From Dromaius novaehollandiae (lineage: Eukaryota > Chordata > Aves > Casuariiformes > Dromaiidae): 64,000 bases of DNA. Made by a program: the position numbers and the translations under genes. This document shows positions 10,701 to 20,300 of the stretch, in pieces. The notes under the pieces were generated by a model. It ran no database searches. It saw only the letters and a program-made list of their open reading frames with translations, and was not told where the DNA came from. Positions within the stretch are counted from its first letter, which is position 1; each line of letters opens with the position of its first letter. The stretch covers positions 21,447,501-21,511,500 of the forward strand of contig NC_088110.1 of assembly GCF_036370855.1 (NCBI RefSeq), read 5' to 3'.

Positions 10701-12975
10701 AACTGAGGACAAGCCCTGGGCTTTTCTTTATGCCTGGTAATTGTTTGGGTTTTTTTTCCTATGTTCCACGTTAAAAAAGGTTGGGTGGGAGAGGGGTTCC
10801 TGTGGTACAGGTCCCTAGCTCTCCTGACCCTGACTACTTGAATTTAAGCAGGATGCCACTCTATTTTGAAAATTTCCCCTGCAAAGGTCTCAAGAATAGC
10901 TGGAAACTAGTAGTTATGTTAGCACTGACAAGACCCCACCACAAATGTCTTGGCAGAACAGTGTAAACCCTGTGATTTAGTGACTACTTCCCAGAGCTAG
11001 AATATAGTTTTCTCCTAGGATCTCTATTTACTGATCAGAAGACCAGTCCTGCCCTCATTCAAATCAGTGGAAGTCCTGCCCTCAAACTCAATAAAATACA
11101 GCCAAGCCCTAGGACTGGAAAGGCCAATATGGACCAGTAAGACCCTCACAGTCATTAGCATTTCAGTCCATGCAGGGCTCTTTGACTACACTCCCTCCCA
11201 GGATTCGCCCCTTCCTGGGAAGCGAGAGATTGCTCAACACACAATTCCTTCACAATACAGATCTATAAGTCTAAAAATACAGAAGATTAACCATAACACT
11301 TGACTATAGAGTAACTAGGTGAGTCAGGAAGGCTTTGTTGGTTACAGACTGGCATTAGTTACAAATGCTTCATGTCTTATGTCACCTCATGACATTATTA
11401 AATATCAGGCAAGATAGGGGGAAAAGCCATACAATACCCGCCAAGAAGTTATTCTGAAAGAAATCAAAGCATGTTTTCGTAAAACATGCCAAAACTCAAG
11501 ATCAGATTAAGTTAAATATTTCTCCACGTATTTTCATTTCCCCCAGGGCTTTGTTTCTCCTGTTAATATTCCACAGCTGACAGCTTAACCATCCGCTGCC
11601 ACGTTTAAACCTAGAGCCGCAGCTGCCGGGGTTGTGCAGCGCCACACATACGATTGTCCTCAGCGCAGCATTGTTCAAGCAAATCTGCATAACCACTCTG
11701 CTCCGAGGTTTCGGGCTCCTAAAAACCGGAGCGAGCCTTCGAACGGCAGTTACGTTAGTGCTACGGATACAATCTACAGGGGAAGAATTTCCTTGCATAA
11801 CAGTCAGCATGACTAATTTTTTTAGCCGCAAAAATAGGAGTATCTTGTGCTCTTCAGTAAGATATGCTCCGAAACTGCAGCGCTAAACAATGGGACCCTC
11901 GCTAAGCAAGCGTTTTATCGGGTTTAAGCGCAGACTGAGAAGCAAAAAGAAAACTGTGGAAAGGAGGTAAAAACGCCAAAGGAACTTAAGCCCTAGGGTG
12001 AAACAAAGGACTGATGTAGCTATGGACTTTGGCTGCCGCGGGAGCGAGTCGCACTCTGTGGTGGCAGGAAAACCCGATCGTGCAGGACAGGGTGAGACAC
12101 AGGGAGCAGCAGGACACGCTCCACTTCAGCCAAGTTTCCTCCAGCTCTTTCCCCCTTGTCCTGGGCAGCAAGAAACACCGTCCGCTCCTCGTCCGGGAGC
12201 AGCCCCGCGGGGCTTACCTGTGCACTTCCGTGTGAAGGTTTCGTAGTCCACCCCTTGGTCTCCGGGGACGATGGTGGAGCCATCGTATTTAAACGTCACC
12301 CTTTGGGACGGGGAGAAGAGGAGAAGAGAAATACATTTAAAATTCACCCTTTGGGAAGGGGAGAAGAGGAGACAGGGGATGATGTATTTAAAAGCCACCC
12401 TTTGGGAAGGGAAAAGAGAAGAAGGGATGTAATGTAGTTAAGTCACCCTTTTGGCAGGGAAAGAGGAGAAAGGGGGTTGGTGTATGTAGAAGACACGGAG
12501 GAGCAGGGGGCTGATGTATTTAAAAGATATCCTTCGGGAAGGGAACGGAGGGGAAGGGGGCTGATGTATTTAAAAGATATCCTTCGGGAAGGGAACGGAG
12601 GGGAAGGGGGCTGATGTATTTAAAAGTCCCCTTTGGGAAGGGGAAAGAGGAGACGGGAATTAACGCATTTCAGCCAACCTTTAGGAAGGGCAGAGAGGAG
12701 AAAAGGGAAAATACATCGAAAAGTCACCCTTCGGGAAGGGACCGGAGGAGAAGGGGGTTGACGCGTTTCAGAGACACCCTCCGGGGAGGCACCGGCGGGA
12801 GGGGGGAGCGCAGCGCTGGCGCTCGTCCCGGCGGGCCGAGACGGGGCCCCGGAGCCCCCCGGGGCGCCGGCCGCCGCGCCCGGCCGGGGGGCACCTACCA
12901 GTTGACGGCGGTGGCGTCGTCCCTGACGAGGTTGTACGCCTCCCGGCAGGCCTCCTTGTCGATCTTGGTGGCCAT
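1553..12975 (-). CDS. COTL1: COTL1, coactosin-like F-actin binding protein (5' three coding exons; 3' end outside window)
   Basis: The minus-strand join 12975..12899, 12300..12218, 1710..1553 gives an uninterrupted 106-residue product. It opens MATKIDKEAC and contains VTFKYDGSTIVPG and FALITWIGE, which I recognise as coactosin-like protein (142 residues in human). About 36 C-terminal residues are on an exon left of the window. The family has one ADF-homology domain, binds F-actin and is a known partner of 5-lipoxygenase. Lys75, reported as essential for actin binding in the human protein, is present in KRVKFAL. All junctions are GT/AG, and the phases fit: the Trp26 codon is split 2+1 and the Asp54 codon 1+2. 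The start is chosen by family alignment. Its -3 base is C, so Kozak context is only moderate. The gene is head-to-head with KLHL36, as expected from vertebrate synteny. Identity is nearly certain. Confidence 0.97.
1711..12217 (-). other. COTL1 intron 2
   Basis: This 10.5-kb intron has no second gene. Open frames of up to about 120-140 codons at 3022-3442 and 5748-6344 occur on both strands, show no family resemblance, and look like chance or composition effects. A locally GC- and CpG-rich patch lies at about 5820-6180. Possible degenerate old repeats lie near 3660-3720 and 11030-11100. Confidence 0.75.
12218..12300 (-). CDS. COTL1: COTL1 coding exon 2
   Basis: The exon completes Trp26 and encodes Val27-Thr53 (VTFKYDGSTIVPG ... 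RKCT) plus one base of Asp54. The acceptor is CCCAAAG followed by GGTGACG; the donor is GTAAGC (12212-12217). The first 16 exonic bases and the preceding pyrimidine tract form the proximal unit of the tandem repeat that fills intron 1, so this exon edge is part of a minisatellite. Confidence 0.96.
12285..12813. repeat. ~50-bp minisatellite spanning COTL1 intron 1 and the exon 2 splice acceptor
   Basis: About 11 tandem units of 48-51 bp begin near 12285, 12335, 12385, 12434, 12482, 12516, 12566, 12616, 12665, 12714 and 12763. The plus-strand core reads GTATTTAAAAGTCACC, then CTTTGGGAAGGG, then a purine-rich GAGGAGA segment. The units starting at 12516 and 12566 are identical over 50 bp, which points to recent turnover. 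The unit starting at 12482 is shortened. Read on the transcribed minus strand, each unit is a pyrimidine-rich tract, an AG and a copy of the first bases of exon 2. The array ends about 85 bp before the exon 1 donor, so it makes up most of the 598-bp intron. Confidence 0.92.
12899..12975 (-). CDS. COTL1: COTL1 coding exon 1
   Basis: The exon encodes residues 1-25 and the first two bases of the Trp26 codon. The donor reads GTAGGT on the minus strand (12893-12898). The 77 bases lie inside a dense CpG island. The reading frame stays open upstream to another in-frame ATG at 13161, but that extension is Ala/Arg/Pro-rich island translation and is not part of the known protein. Confidence 0.96.
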
Positions 12976-13113
12976 GGGCGCGGCGGGGGGCGCGGAGCGG
13001 CGCGGAGCTGGGGGCCGCCTCGGCCGCCGCCGCCGCTGCAGCACCGCGCGCCGCCGCGCAGAGCCGAGCGCCGCCGAGCCCCGCGCCGCCGCGGCCCGAC
13101 CCGCCGCGCCGCC

Positions 13114-13179
13114 CGCCAATGGCGCGCCGCCGCCCGGCCACGCCCCCGCCGCCGCCGCCAATGGCGCGCCGCCGCCCGG
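13114..13179. repeat. Tandem duplication of a CCAAT-containing promoter module
   Basis: The segment beginning CCAATGGCGCGCCGCC at 13116 recurs at 13158 with a 42-bp period and is near-identical through CCCGGCC. Each copy carries an NF-Y-type CCAAT box next to an AATGGCG element resembling a YY1 site. The pair sits about 140-185 bp upstream of the COTL1 start codon. Confidence 0.8.
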
Positions 13180-14335
13180 CCGCGCCCCGCCCCCGGCCTC
13201 GGGGGAGGAGGGAGGCGGGAGGCGGGACGAAGCGGCCCCGGGGGCGCGGGCGGCAGCGCGGCGGCCCCGCTGCCGGCCCGGGGGAGCCGCCGGGGCAGCG
13301 GCCCCCGCGGAGCAGCAGCGGGGGGCTGCGGTCCTGCCCCTCCCGGCGCGCGGCCGGCGAGCGGCGGGGCGCCTGCGGGCGGGGGCAGCCCCGGGCCCCG
13401 CCGCTGCGCGCCTGCCCGCGGGGCTCCGCGGCGCCCGCCGCGCCGTTGCGGATGGAGCGATCTCCCCCTACCGGGCTCAGCCTCCAGCACCGGCGAGCGA
13501 GAAAAAGACAAAAAAAGCGGGGGAGGAATTCCGGCCGAAGCCAAGAGGACGCTCATGAGAGCGACGGATTTTTGGGCAAAATAATGAAGGTTTTCTGTAA
13601 GACTGCACTCCATCCCTACGCCCGCAGAGAGACGGAGCCTTGGTCCGTTGCTTAGCAGAGCCCAACTTCAAACAAATACCATCAGATGTTGTTGTGGCCG
13701 CAGAGCGGAGGTTTAAAAACTGGTCTTTGTATGTCTCAGTGAGTTTCTACCATGAATCTGGGAGGCTGATTATTATTTTTTTTTTTTGCAAATTTAATAA
13801 AAACTCCATTCCATGAAAAAAAAGTATCACACTTCATTTCCTTTGAAGTTTGCACATTGATACATTGTACGGTTTGCAAATATGAAGTCAGAACAGTAAG
13901 AAACTTCATTACAACAAGCAGTTACCCAGTGTGTGCGGAGAGCTCGGGGAGCAAGGTGACCAGTGTATGCACTAATTATGGGGTATGTCATTTACTGCTA
14001 TACAAAATGTACCTCTAATCCTGCAAGCAGCCTCTTCCAGACAGATTCCAGAGTGACATAGAGATCATTGCAGCACTGGGCCAGAAACACAGCCGTACTG
14101 CTGCAGAGCATCTCTGTGATTGAGATGAGGTCATGGGCAAGACAGCACTGTCTTTAAAGTCAATACCAACACAGGACACAGCATCTGGGTGAATTGCACT
14201 GTCTTTGTGGACTGCAGACTCCAGATGATAATATAATCACACGTTAATAAGTCTGAATTTCTATCGATTTTCTTTTCGAACTGTCTTTAGGAACACTTTT
14301 TCTTTTTTAAAAGCCTTTATGGTGACCATTATCTG

Positions 14336-14336
<1 letters not shown>

Positions 14337-14368
<32 letters not shown>
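14337..14368. repeat. Homopolymer T32 (A32 on the minus strand)
   Basis: There are 32 uninterrupted T residues. No target-site duplication or recognisable retrocopy was found beside it. Confidence 0.9.
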
Positions 14369-14369
<1 letters not shown>

Positions 14370-15656
14370 TAGTCTGCATTCATCAGCCTTTGGCACCAGC
14401 TTAATGCTATTTATACCTGTAACAACTGCTGGAGTTGTCCTTGTCTTTTCAAGCTTGTTCATGAGCTCCTGAGGTTTCCTAGGGGAGAGGTGGCTGATTG
14501 AAAATGTCATTTCCCCTGAAAGGACAAAAGCTCAACCTTGTTTAGGTCTCTGATCCAGTAGCTGGCATCATTAGCAACTTTGTTCATGTTTAGAAGTGCC
14601 AGATTCAAACCTCAGAAATGCATGCCTTTCTCATGGGACCAAACCTCTTCTCCTTGCTTCTCTTCCTTTTCCTTGACACATTTTCATGGATTTTCTCTTT
14701 CAATGCCTGCAGGAATACATACTGTGCTTAGTTTCATGTGGCTGAAACTGAAGAGGGGAAAATAACTACTTTTCTGGCTTCAGTGAGCCCAGATTTGCTT
14801 TCCATATGGGAGCTCTGAGCCCTCCATCTTCTGCACGTGCATCTTCCCTGCGCAGGAGATGTCAGCTCGGCTGGCAGGAGCATCTGTCCTTTTCACAGGG
14901 GCCCTCAGAGAGGAAGCACAGCAAGCAGAGAAAGGACTTGAAGAGAAGAATATGCAGTCCCTCAGAAGATAAATGTCTCCACCAAGTATGGGGTCTTGGG
15001 TAACTCAACCAATGTTCAGTTGTCTAAACTTTATTAATGAAGTTGAGCAAGGGCCTCAGGATGGGTGGAGGGAGCAAACGGGACATACAGCTATAGCCCC
15101 CCAGGAGGCTTAGCTGTTCTCCTAAAATATATTGCTAATGCCTTACTCTTACGGCTCTTTTCCATCACACATTTTTGCTTTCTCCTTTTATGCAATGTTC
15201 CAAGTCCTGCCTGTCCATCTCTGTCCTCTTTGTGCATGAGCACTCTCTAAAATAACATGCTCTTTCAGGAAGGAGCTGCTGTGAGTTAATAGACCATAGT
15301 GAACATCAGGGTTGTGATCAAGGCAGCTTTTTTACTCGGGGAGCCCAGGAAATGAGGGATCACTATCCTATGTCCCAATGGTCACATGTGCTACAGGCAA
15401 GCCCAAAAGCAAGCAAAAATGTCTCTCATCTTCAGCCTGGATTAGCAGAAAGCCATCCTCACGTGTGGTTTGCTCTGGGGCTGAAGATCAGACCCAGCAG
15501 GCTAGATGCTACTGTAGAGCCGTCACCTCCTCTCCGTCAGAGAGGGAGTGGACGGTGGCTGGGATACTGCAGGTGCTCACGGCCAAGGCAGCCCTAGCGA
15601 CACTCCCCTTGTTTAAAACGCTGCTGCTCTTTGCTGTAGACATCATCTTCCAACGA

Positions 15657-15724
15657 GGACAACTGCCCCACCACCACGTGCTGTACACGTCACCTTCCGA
15701 GGGGACAACTGCCCCACCACCACG
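15657..15724. repeat. Two-copy tandem duplication, 46-bp period
   Basis: A 22-base segment starting GGACAACTGCCCCACCACC at 15657 recurs exactly at 15703. The linker between the copies is CGTGCTGTACACGTCACC-like. Confidence 0.85.
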
Positions 15725-16239
15725 CGGGACGCGCGCCCAGCTGCGGCTGTCCCAGCCCAGAGCTGACGGAGCTGGGGGGCACGCACACCCCTTCGAGCCT
15801 CCGCCATCCCGATGGAAACCTCTGGAAGAGGCCCAGAAGCGCTGGAGCGAGAAACGGTTTCTCCACTTGTGTTGCGCTTTGGCGAAGAACAAGCGCGCTG
15901 AACCGAGGCAGCTTTGCTTGTCACCACCCCTGCCAAGCAGGAGGCACCCGCACGTCGAGAGGGGCGGCCTGTCCCTCCGCCGCTCCCCAGGGCCGTTATT
16001 ACCCTTCGGGCCTCAATCAACGGGAGCAGCGGCAGGGCCACACGCGTTGCCGAAGCGGCACCAACCGCCGGCCACGTATCCCCGGGGTCAGGCAGCTGCC
16101 CGTCGCGTTTAGGAAGATCGCGGCGGAGCTGAGCGCTCCCCGTCACGGCCCTGGGCGCCGCACACCAGCCCCGGGGGCGCCGCAGCCATCGCGGTTTCAG
16201 TCCCTGCACAGGGGCCGCGACGCCTCACCACAGCCCGGG

Positions 16240-16480
16240 GCACCGCCGCCATTTCCTTCCCACCACCCACCTCCCCCGCCCCGCCCCGCCCCGCCCCTCC
16301 GCCTGTGCCCGCCCCGCGCCGCCGGGGCCCGCTCCCCATTGGTCCCCGCCGCTGTCAATCCGGCCGGCATTTCCTGGGCGAGCCATGGCCGCGGCGGCGG
16401 AGGGGAGCCATGCCGCGGCCGCCGGGGGCCCTGCGGCGAGGCCGCCCGCCGCCCGCAGCCCCTAGGGACGCCGCGCTGTG
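16240..16480 (+). promoter_or_regulatory. KLHL36 CpG-island promoter and probable non-coding exon 1
   Basis: The core holds a run of four CCGCC/CCCGCC Sp1-type boxes (16275-16297), a CCATTGG inverted CCAAT box near 16335 and a GCCGCCATTT YY1-like element near 16245. The first transcribed exon probably begins around 16,350-16,400 and ends at 16480, where GCGCTGTG meets GTAACT, a plausible donor. This exon would be non-coding because the KLHL36 start codon is in the next exon. Exon limits are inferred, not shown. Confidence 0.6.
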
Positions 16481-17243
16481 GTAACTGCCCTCCCCCGGGT
16501 CCCCGCGGGCGGCGCCGGGCCGAGCCGAGCCGAGCCGAGCCGCGCCTGGGGGCTGCTCCGCGGAGGCGGCCCCGCGCCCGCTAACGGCCGCCCGGGTAAC
16601 GGCCGCGGCGGCGGGGGGCGGCACGGGGGCAGCGGGCACCGCGCTCCGCCGCGGCGGCAGCTCTGCGCCCCCGGGGAGCTTTTTCCCCCCGGCCTCGTCG
16701 CTCCCCCCGCAATAAGCGCTGTGGAAACGCAGCCGGTGCGGCTCAGCCGGGGGGAGCCAGCGTCGCCCTGCCCGAGGCCGGGGGCTGCAGGCGAGCGGCC
16801 GCCCGGCCTTCACGGGGCGGGGGAGGCCGGGGCGCGGGGTGGCCGGGCGGGACCCAGGCCGCCGCTCCGGGAGGCGCCGGAGCCGGGGGGTGACATTGCT
16901 GGGCGCCGCCAGGAAGCGGTTTTGCCCCTGGGGCTCTGGCGAGGAGTAGCGGTGAGCTCGCAGCCCGCGCCTGCAGCGCCGTGGCATCACCAGTACCCGT
17001 GCTGATCTCTGGTTGTGCAGCAGCGTGCGCCGAACTTGTTGGCACGGCAAAGCGTTAAAAAAAGTGAGAAAACAAGATCCATCAGGGAGCTGAAACGGTA
17101 TATATTTATTTTTAATCCTACTATTTTCAAGCGGCAGATCAGCACGTACGGGCCTTTTTATGTGTTTTTGTTGTTTATTCAGCACAATGTGGCTTTTTAC
17201 CACTTTGCGTATGCCACTGACAAGTTCTCTGCCTTTGTTCTAG
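16481..17243 (+). other. KLHL36 intron 1 (inferred), with (CGAGC)n tract
   Basis: The first half is CpG-island sequence, including four tandem CGAGC units at about 16518-16542. The rest is ordinary sequence ending in the acceptor TTTGTTCTAG at 17243. The 5' boundary depends on the inferred exon 1 donor. Confidence 0.5.
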
Positions 17244-17265
17244 ACGTGCTGCAGATCGGCCTATC

Positions 17266-17325
17266 ATGGAGGGAACCCGGCAAACTAGGATTTGTCGTCC
17301 ACACAAGATAAGTGAATCCTCAAAG
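17266..17325 (+). CDS. KLHL36: KLHL36 coding exon 1 (residues 1-20)
   Basis: The exon encodes [20 protein letters not shown], matching the known N-terminus of KLHL36 apart from the second Met of the human protein. The exon probably starts at 17244, after TTTGTTCTAG, and the donor is GTCGGT at 17326. It is short and lies 4.06 kb from the next exon, so it was identified by similarity and phase. Confidence 0.93.
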
Positions 17326-20300
17326 GTCGGTACATCTTGTATTACCTGCCAAAACAAGTTACAAAAATAACTGCTGTTCCTGAGAATGGGACTAAGAGGC
17401 TCTGCAGTAGATGGACAGTGTTGGAGGAAAGTGGGGAATATTCGGAGTTTCTAGAAAAGATACAAAACCAGTGATCTATCTGCTCAAATATTCTTGAAAT
17501 ATGAATTTGCTATGTTGTGCTTAAAAACAAAAAAAGTAGCAGCAAATGGGCATCTGCTCATTGTGACTCATAACTTACAAAAGAAACCTACATCACTGCA
17601 ACACAGTATTTTTTCTACAACAGAACTTAAGTCATTAAATGAAATATATGTTGGAAACTTTACGTATTGATCCATCTCATAAAACTAAAGCTAGCTACAG
17701 AAGCAGAGTTAGGCTTGCTTTTTAAACTTAATCTTTTGTTTTGTACAGAATGGGAGCCATGATCCAGCAAACAATAGTTAATCCTGTAAACTCAGTGGGA
17801 TGTTTTCTTAGGTTCGTGAGGTTCATTTTCTTTGTCTGGGATCTCTGTCGGCACAAATAAATCGATCTCTGCTGGGAATCCCAGAAGTCTATCTTAAGTA
17901 ACTCTTCATGCAAAATCAGGATGACAACCTACATTTTATAAGATGTTAATTCGGCAGTAATTGTGTTCATGTTGTTTCATGTTGGTGAAAACTGCTCTTT
18001 TTTTTTTTGTTACAGTGTAAGCACTAGGTTACAGGCATTGCAGAGCAAGCATCTACCTACCACAGTTAGAAAAGCAAAACTATTCAGTGCCTGTGTCTAT
18101 CTTATCAAAGTTGAATGAGACAGATCTTATTTTCTTTTGCCTCACTGAGGAGTAGTGATACTCCATTAAAAATCCAAAAGAAATTGGATACTTGAATCCA
18201 AAGGAAGTTAGGACTTCTACAGCTCTAATAATGAACGCTTAAAGATACAAAGAACTAATTTCTAAATGCATCCCTTCCAATATAATCTTTTCCTGAGTGC
18301 TGATCCTATATACCATTTAAAGGTTTAGTCTGAATGTAATAATAATTTGTTACATTAAAAATTAATTAACTTGACAGCGTTATGTTGTCTTCTTGCTGAG
18401 ACAGCAGCTGTCACTATCTGTTAAACTTAGAATTACTGGTTAATGTCAAAGTTGTTCAACGGAATATAAATAACTTGAGAAAGCTGTTTGTGTTTCGTGT
18501 AAAATTTGTCTTGGTTTTGAAATGTGTAACTATCATCTTGTGTTTCTTGTTCGCTGAATGAATGGCTAACTTGCTGAGTGGCTCAAATATGTTAATGTAT
18601 TCTGAGTCCATTCGGTGCCATGAGTAATCATTTTATGCATGGTTTCTGAAGTGGCAGCAGTTCTACAGGGCAGCGAGGATTTTAGCAGTACAAGTTGTCA
18701 TAAGTATTCGCAGTCAGGATTGCACTGCTGACTCTGCAGCCAGTTAAATAAATGGGGATCTTCGGCAGCTCTTATATTCTCATGTAATCTCGTTATGCAA
18801 GATGGTGGTATTAGAGAATATTGAGAGAGATGATCAACCACTTAAAAGGATGAGAAGGAATGTGGTTTTGGTTTAATCCAATAACTTTGTCTCACGAGTC
18901 AAATTCAGAATGAGGTGCTGTAAGCTGTTGGCTATTACCTCTGTTCATCCTGTAAGAAACCCTTTCTCATAATTGCCTCAAATGTATGGTTTGTCCTTTG
19001 GCATGTTTATTCTTCTTCCTACCTCCTCCACCTCTAGGCCTCTGCTTGGGCACCTGTGTGACATCAGCATCTCTCAAGCTAAAAAAAGAGGATAAAACCT
19101 TTACAATTTTTAAAGCCCATACTTTTTTTTTTTCCCCCCTGTTACAGTTCTCTGGCAATTATATTGTTCGGTGGAAGTTATTTTGTTGTCTGTGCTATAG
19201 ATTGTGTTTTAAATTCAGAGTATGAGGTATGCTCAGAGTTTTGGCCCAGAAAACTTACAATTACTGAAGCCTGTCTAGTTAGATTGGTTTAACTCTGTAT
19301 ACTTGTATGCAGTTGCTCTAAAAGAAGGCTTTTTGGCAGCTTAGCCTCCGTTGTTTAGAAAAAAGTATATGCAAAGCTAAAGAGAAACCACTTGGATATA
19401 ATGTTAAGGGTATTCATTTGGGAAATTGCATCTGATGAAACTTTCTTTGTAGATGAGGTCTAAACAGAGAAGCAGACAGAAGCTCAGATGTATGATGCCC
19501 CCCTCTTTCCCCAGTGTCAACAAACACAGTGTGATTGTTATAAAGTGGCCCTTGAGTTTTCAGTTTGGAGAGGATGTAAAATGCAAATTCCCATATGGGA
19601 GTTAATAATAATAAAAATCATTTATTAGCTGCAGGATGAAGAATTGCATGGTGAGCAATTGCAGGCCTTTGGGGAGTGGTCATGTTCCCTGCAGGTTCTT
19701 TCTGAACCTGCCAGGTGTATATTTAGGGCTCTTTGAGTTTCAGGACATGATCCTGAAAGTAAATCAGTAGGCTCTGTTTTGCTGCAGAAACCTGTGTCTC
19801 TGTGCATAATGTTATAGAAGCAGGTCTTGCTATGTATAAAAGAAATGCTGCTATACTGGCTAAATCTTATCTTTCCCAGCGTATTTGGTTATTAATGTGG
19901 ATCTGATCTTTGGCAGACTGCCTGTCACTGTACCGCCAACTGTTAAAAGGCAGATGTGGGAGGTCAGGCTCCCGAACTTGGTATTAGCTCAGAATGACTG
20001 GCTGCCGTTATGTCTGGACAGTGGTGAGCTGTGTGCATTAATCTTGGACATCTTGTATGAAAGTATGGTTACCAAATTATTTACACAGAGTGCATATACA
20101 GAGTCAGGTTTCCATGCAGCAGAAAAAGCTTGGCTCTGGGACTTGAACTTTCCTCATCCAGGTGCATAGAGAAGTCTCCCAGTGAGTTAACCAACCCGTT
20201 GATGGGTTCGCCAGACAGAAATAATCATGTGCTGTCTATCTGGGAAACTGAAAACGCGTATTTATGATTTTTAAAGGAGTAAATGGCAAGCAGTAGTTTG

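Larger units (their letters stand above)
12780..13480. promoter_or_regulatory. CpG-island promoter of COTL1
   Basis: The region is extremely GC- and CpG-rich and surrounds the COTL1 start codon. Upstream of the coding start it contains two copies of a CCAATGGCGCGCC-type module (13114-13137 and 13156-13179) and several GC boxes. Transcription is expected to run leftward from roughly 13,000-13,120; the exact start site cannot be read from sequence. Long Ala/Pro/Arg/Gly open frames here on both strands are composition artefacts. Confidence 0.85.
13500..16240. other. COTL1-KLHL36 intergenic region
   Basis: No gene was recognised in this 2.7 kb between the divergent promoters. It holds a 32-base T tract at 14337-14368 and a 46-bp-period tandem duplication at 15657-15724. 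Composition becomes GC-rich towards the KLHL36 promoter from about 15,500. Confidence 0.7.

Noticed and set aside
12285-12813. CRISPR-like regular repeat array
   Set aside because: Units are contiguous with no unique spacers, and the DNA is a vertebrate intron.
12614-13655. Large overlapping open frames (up to 314 codons) on both strands around the COTL1 promoter
   Set aside because: Extreme GC content removes stop codons. The translations are Ala/Arg/Pro/Gly runs without domains, and part of the frame is the minisatellite.
16355-17203. Minus-strand 282-codon open frame at the KLHL36 promoter
   Set aside because: Low-complexity CpG-island translation antisense to the promoter and coding exon 1 region; no family resemblance.
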